Source of the DNA: an uncultured Muribaculaceae bacterium
GTDB taxonomy: Bacteria > Bacteroidota > Bacteroidia > Bacteroidales > Muribaculaceae
Assembly (NCBI GenBank): GCA_910584525.1
Contig: CAJUAT010000016.1
Span: 1 to 42,892 of the forward strand
DNA: 42,892 nt
Reading direction: 5' to 3'
Shown here: piece by piece, positions 41,807 through 42,892 of the stretch
Layout: every line of letters begins with the position of its first letter
Numbering within the stretch: position 1 is the first letter of the stretch
The notes under the pieces: generated by a model
Told to the model about the DNA's origin: nothing
What the model saw: only the letters and a program-made list of their open reading frames with translations
The model's database searches: none
Translations under genes and position numbers: made by a program

Positions 41807-42871
41807 ATGAGTTTACCGGCCATATATTTCATCTACGGCTTGAGCGTGATGTTCTATTTCATGATGGGATGGTTTTTCATACGCAAGAACCGAGAGATGC
41901 TGTCACGTCTTGTGGCCGCGCTCATGATTCTTATCGGCATGCAATGTCTGGGGGAACTGGCATTCATAACCGGCGATATGGATGCCGACAATTTCAAATG
42001 GATGTTTATATCCACCACCGACATGACCGCCGTGCCCTTTTACGCGTTTGTCCTTATCGAGCTGTGCCGTCCCGGCACTCTGTCGTTAAGAAAAATGGCG
42101 GTCCACGAGATTCCTTTTCTTCTCCTGCCCATCTTGTACCTCTTCACAAGGCTCTCTATATTCTACTACGCAGATGTGATATGGGCCGGAATATACGGCA
42201 CGGGATATGCCGTATGGACCGTCGTGGCTATACCGCGTTATCATCGTTTGCTGAAACAAAGATTCTCTTACACCGAAAATATCAATCTCAACTGGCTGAG
42301 GATTATTCTTTTCTCCTTCTTCGTGATTCTGTCGCTATGGATAGCGGGATGCCTTATTATCAACATCGATATAGAAGGTGTCTACATGCTTGGGTCGCTC
42401 GTGATATGGATGTTCATCTGCTATTTCATCTACCGTCATGAATCGGTCATCAACGAACTCTCCGAACCGGTGAACCCTGCGCTTGCCGGAAACGCTGAAG
42501 ATCCAGAGGCGTCTGTCGACGGTGTCGACGACCTTACTGAAAGAATCATGACGCTGTTTGAAAACGAACGCATATTTCTCAATCCTCAGCTGAAACTCTC
42601 GGATGTGGCCGCCATGGCAAATTCCAACAGGACATACGTGAGCCGGTTCTTTAACACCAGTCACGGGAAAACTTTCTTTGAGTTCGTCAACGACTACCGC
42701 GTGCGCTATGCCAAGCAACTCCTGCAAAGCACCTCAGAACGCATCGAGGTGATTGCCGAACAGTCGGGCTTCAGCTCCCGACAGTCGTTCCACCGCGTGT
42801 TCAGCAAATTTGCCGGCTGCACGCCCGAACAGTACCGTAAGAGCGCGTTCCTTAAAATTTCGAGGCCGTAG
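41807..42871 (+). CDS. Membrane-anchored AraC family transcriptional regulator
   Basis: This 354-residue protein has a hydrophobic N-terminal half with about six or seven membrane helices (first about 5-22, last about 195-215) and a C-terminal AraC-type double helix-turn-helix (about 255-350). The latter has LKLSDVAAMANSNRTYVSRF and the signature FSSRQSFHRVFSKFAGCTPE. The layout suggests a sensor embedded in the inner membrane that binds DNA directly, but the signal is unknown. The ATG at 41807 is preferred over an in-frame TTG at 41762, which lies inside the promoter. The gene is complete, ending 21 bp before the window edge. Confidence 0.9.
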   Translation: MSLPAIYFIYGLSVMFYFMMGWFFIRKNREMLSRLVAALMILIGMQCLGELAFITGDMDADNFKWMFISTTDMTAVPFYAFVLIELCRPGTLSLRKMAVHEIPFLLLPILYLFTRLSIFYYADVIWAGIYGTGYAVWTVVAIPRYHRLLKQRFSYTENINLNWLRIILFSFFVILSLWIAGCLIINIDIEGVYMLGSLVIWMFICYFIYRHESVINELSEPVNPALAGNAEDPEASVDGVDDLTERIMTLFENERIFLNPQLKLSDVAAMANSNRTYVSRFFNTSHGKTFFEFVNDYRVRYAKQLLQSTSERIEVIAEQSGFSSRQSFHRVFSKFAGCTPEQYRKSAFLKISRP

Positions 42872-42892
42872 GGGCGGCTCTTTTCGAGCAGA

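Noticed and set aside
1..42892. CRISPR array, tRNA, rRNA or prophage genes
   Set aside because: No regularly spaced repeats, cloverleaf-like sequences with CCA-end context, rRNA blocks or phage structural genes were recognised on either strand; this was by eye, not by a covariance search.

Overview
The window looks like a chromosomal segment of a Bacteroidales bacterium, most likely a gut Muribaculaceae-type organism. The evidence is fairly high-GC coding DNA, start sites without Shine-Dalgarno sequences, several good matches to the Bacteroidetes promoter (TTTG, about 20 bp, TAnnTTTG), and families typical of the phylum: C10 protease, DUF4294, a PCMD-like protein, WbqC-like protein, long LepB, and RNase H1 with a hybrid-binding domain. 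No rRNA, tRNA, CRISPR array, prophage or intact insertion sequence was seen.

Layout. (1) 0.1-1.4 kb: a secreted papain-like (C1) aminopeptidase with its own promoter and terminator. (2) 1.4-7.3 kb, minus strand: an informational operon ybeY-mnmG-apt-uvrC plus a small membrane protein. The mnmG-apt spacer holds a perfect 16-bp palindrome matching the ParB centromere site parS, which suggests the window is origin-proximal. (3) 7.5-11.6 kb: an accessory island, AT-rich in large part, with an Rpn-type PD-(D/E)XK nuclease, a C10 (streptopain-like) lipoprotein protease and a lipoprotein serpin. The serpin ends in a strong terminator. (4) 11.8-27.0 kb: the division and cell-wall (dcw) cluster rsmH-ftsL-ftsI-murE-mraY-murD-ftsW-murG-murC-ftsQ-ftsA-ftsZ, tightly packed and without mraZ, murF or ddl. 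(5) 27.0-34.2 kb: a same-strand run of rlmL-like methyltransferase, polytopic membrane protein, pdxB, RNase H1, queG, a small unknown, rnpA, yidD and tatD. (6) 34.3-39.2 kb: two secreted proteins, then dapB-lepB-wbqC-DUF4294 with overlapping reading frames. (7) 39.2-41.5 kb, minus strand: pyrH-frr and a GT2 glycosyltransferase. (8) 41.8-42.9 kb: a membrane-anchored AraC-type regulator.

How the genes fit together. MurE carries the DNPR motif for meso-diaminopimelate and dapB supplies that branch, so the peptidoglycan is probably the mDAP type. MurC to MurG, MraY, FtsW and FtsI take the precursor from UDP-MurNAc to septal crosslinking, organised by FtsZ, FtsA, FtsQ and FtsL. MnmG, QueG, RlmL, RsmH, YbeY, RnpA, Frr and PyrH form a translation and RNA-maturation set. 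The most unusual material is the protease/serpin island, the parS site, two genes whose promoter -7 elements abut the start codon (predicted leaderless mRNAs), and several tandem repeats. No wholly new multi-gene system could be demonstrated from sequence alone; the C10 protease/serpin pair is the nearest candidate.
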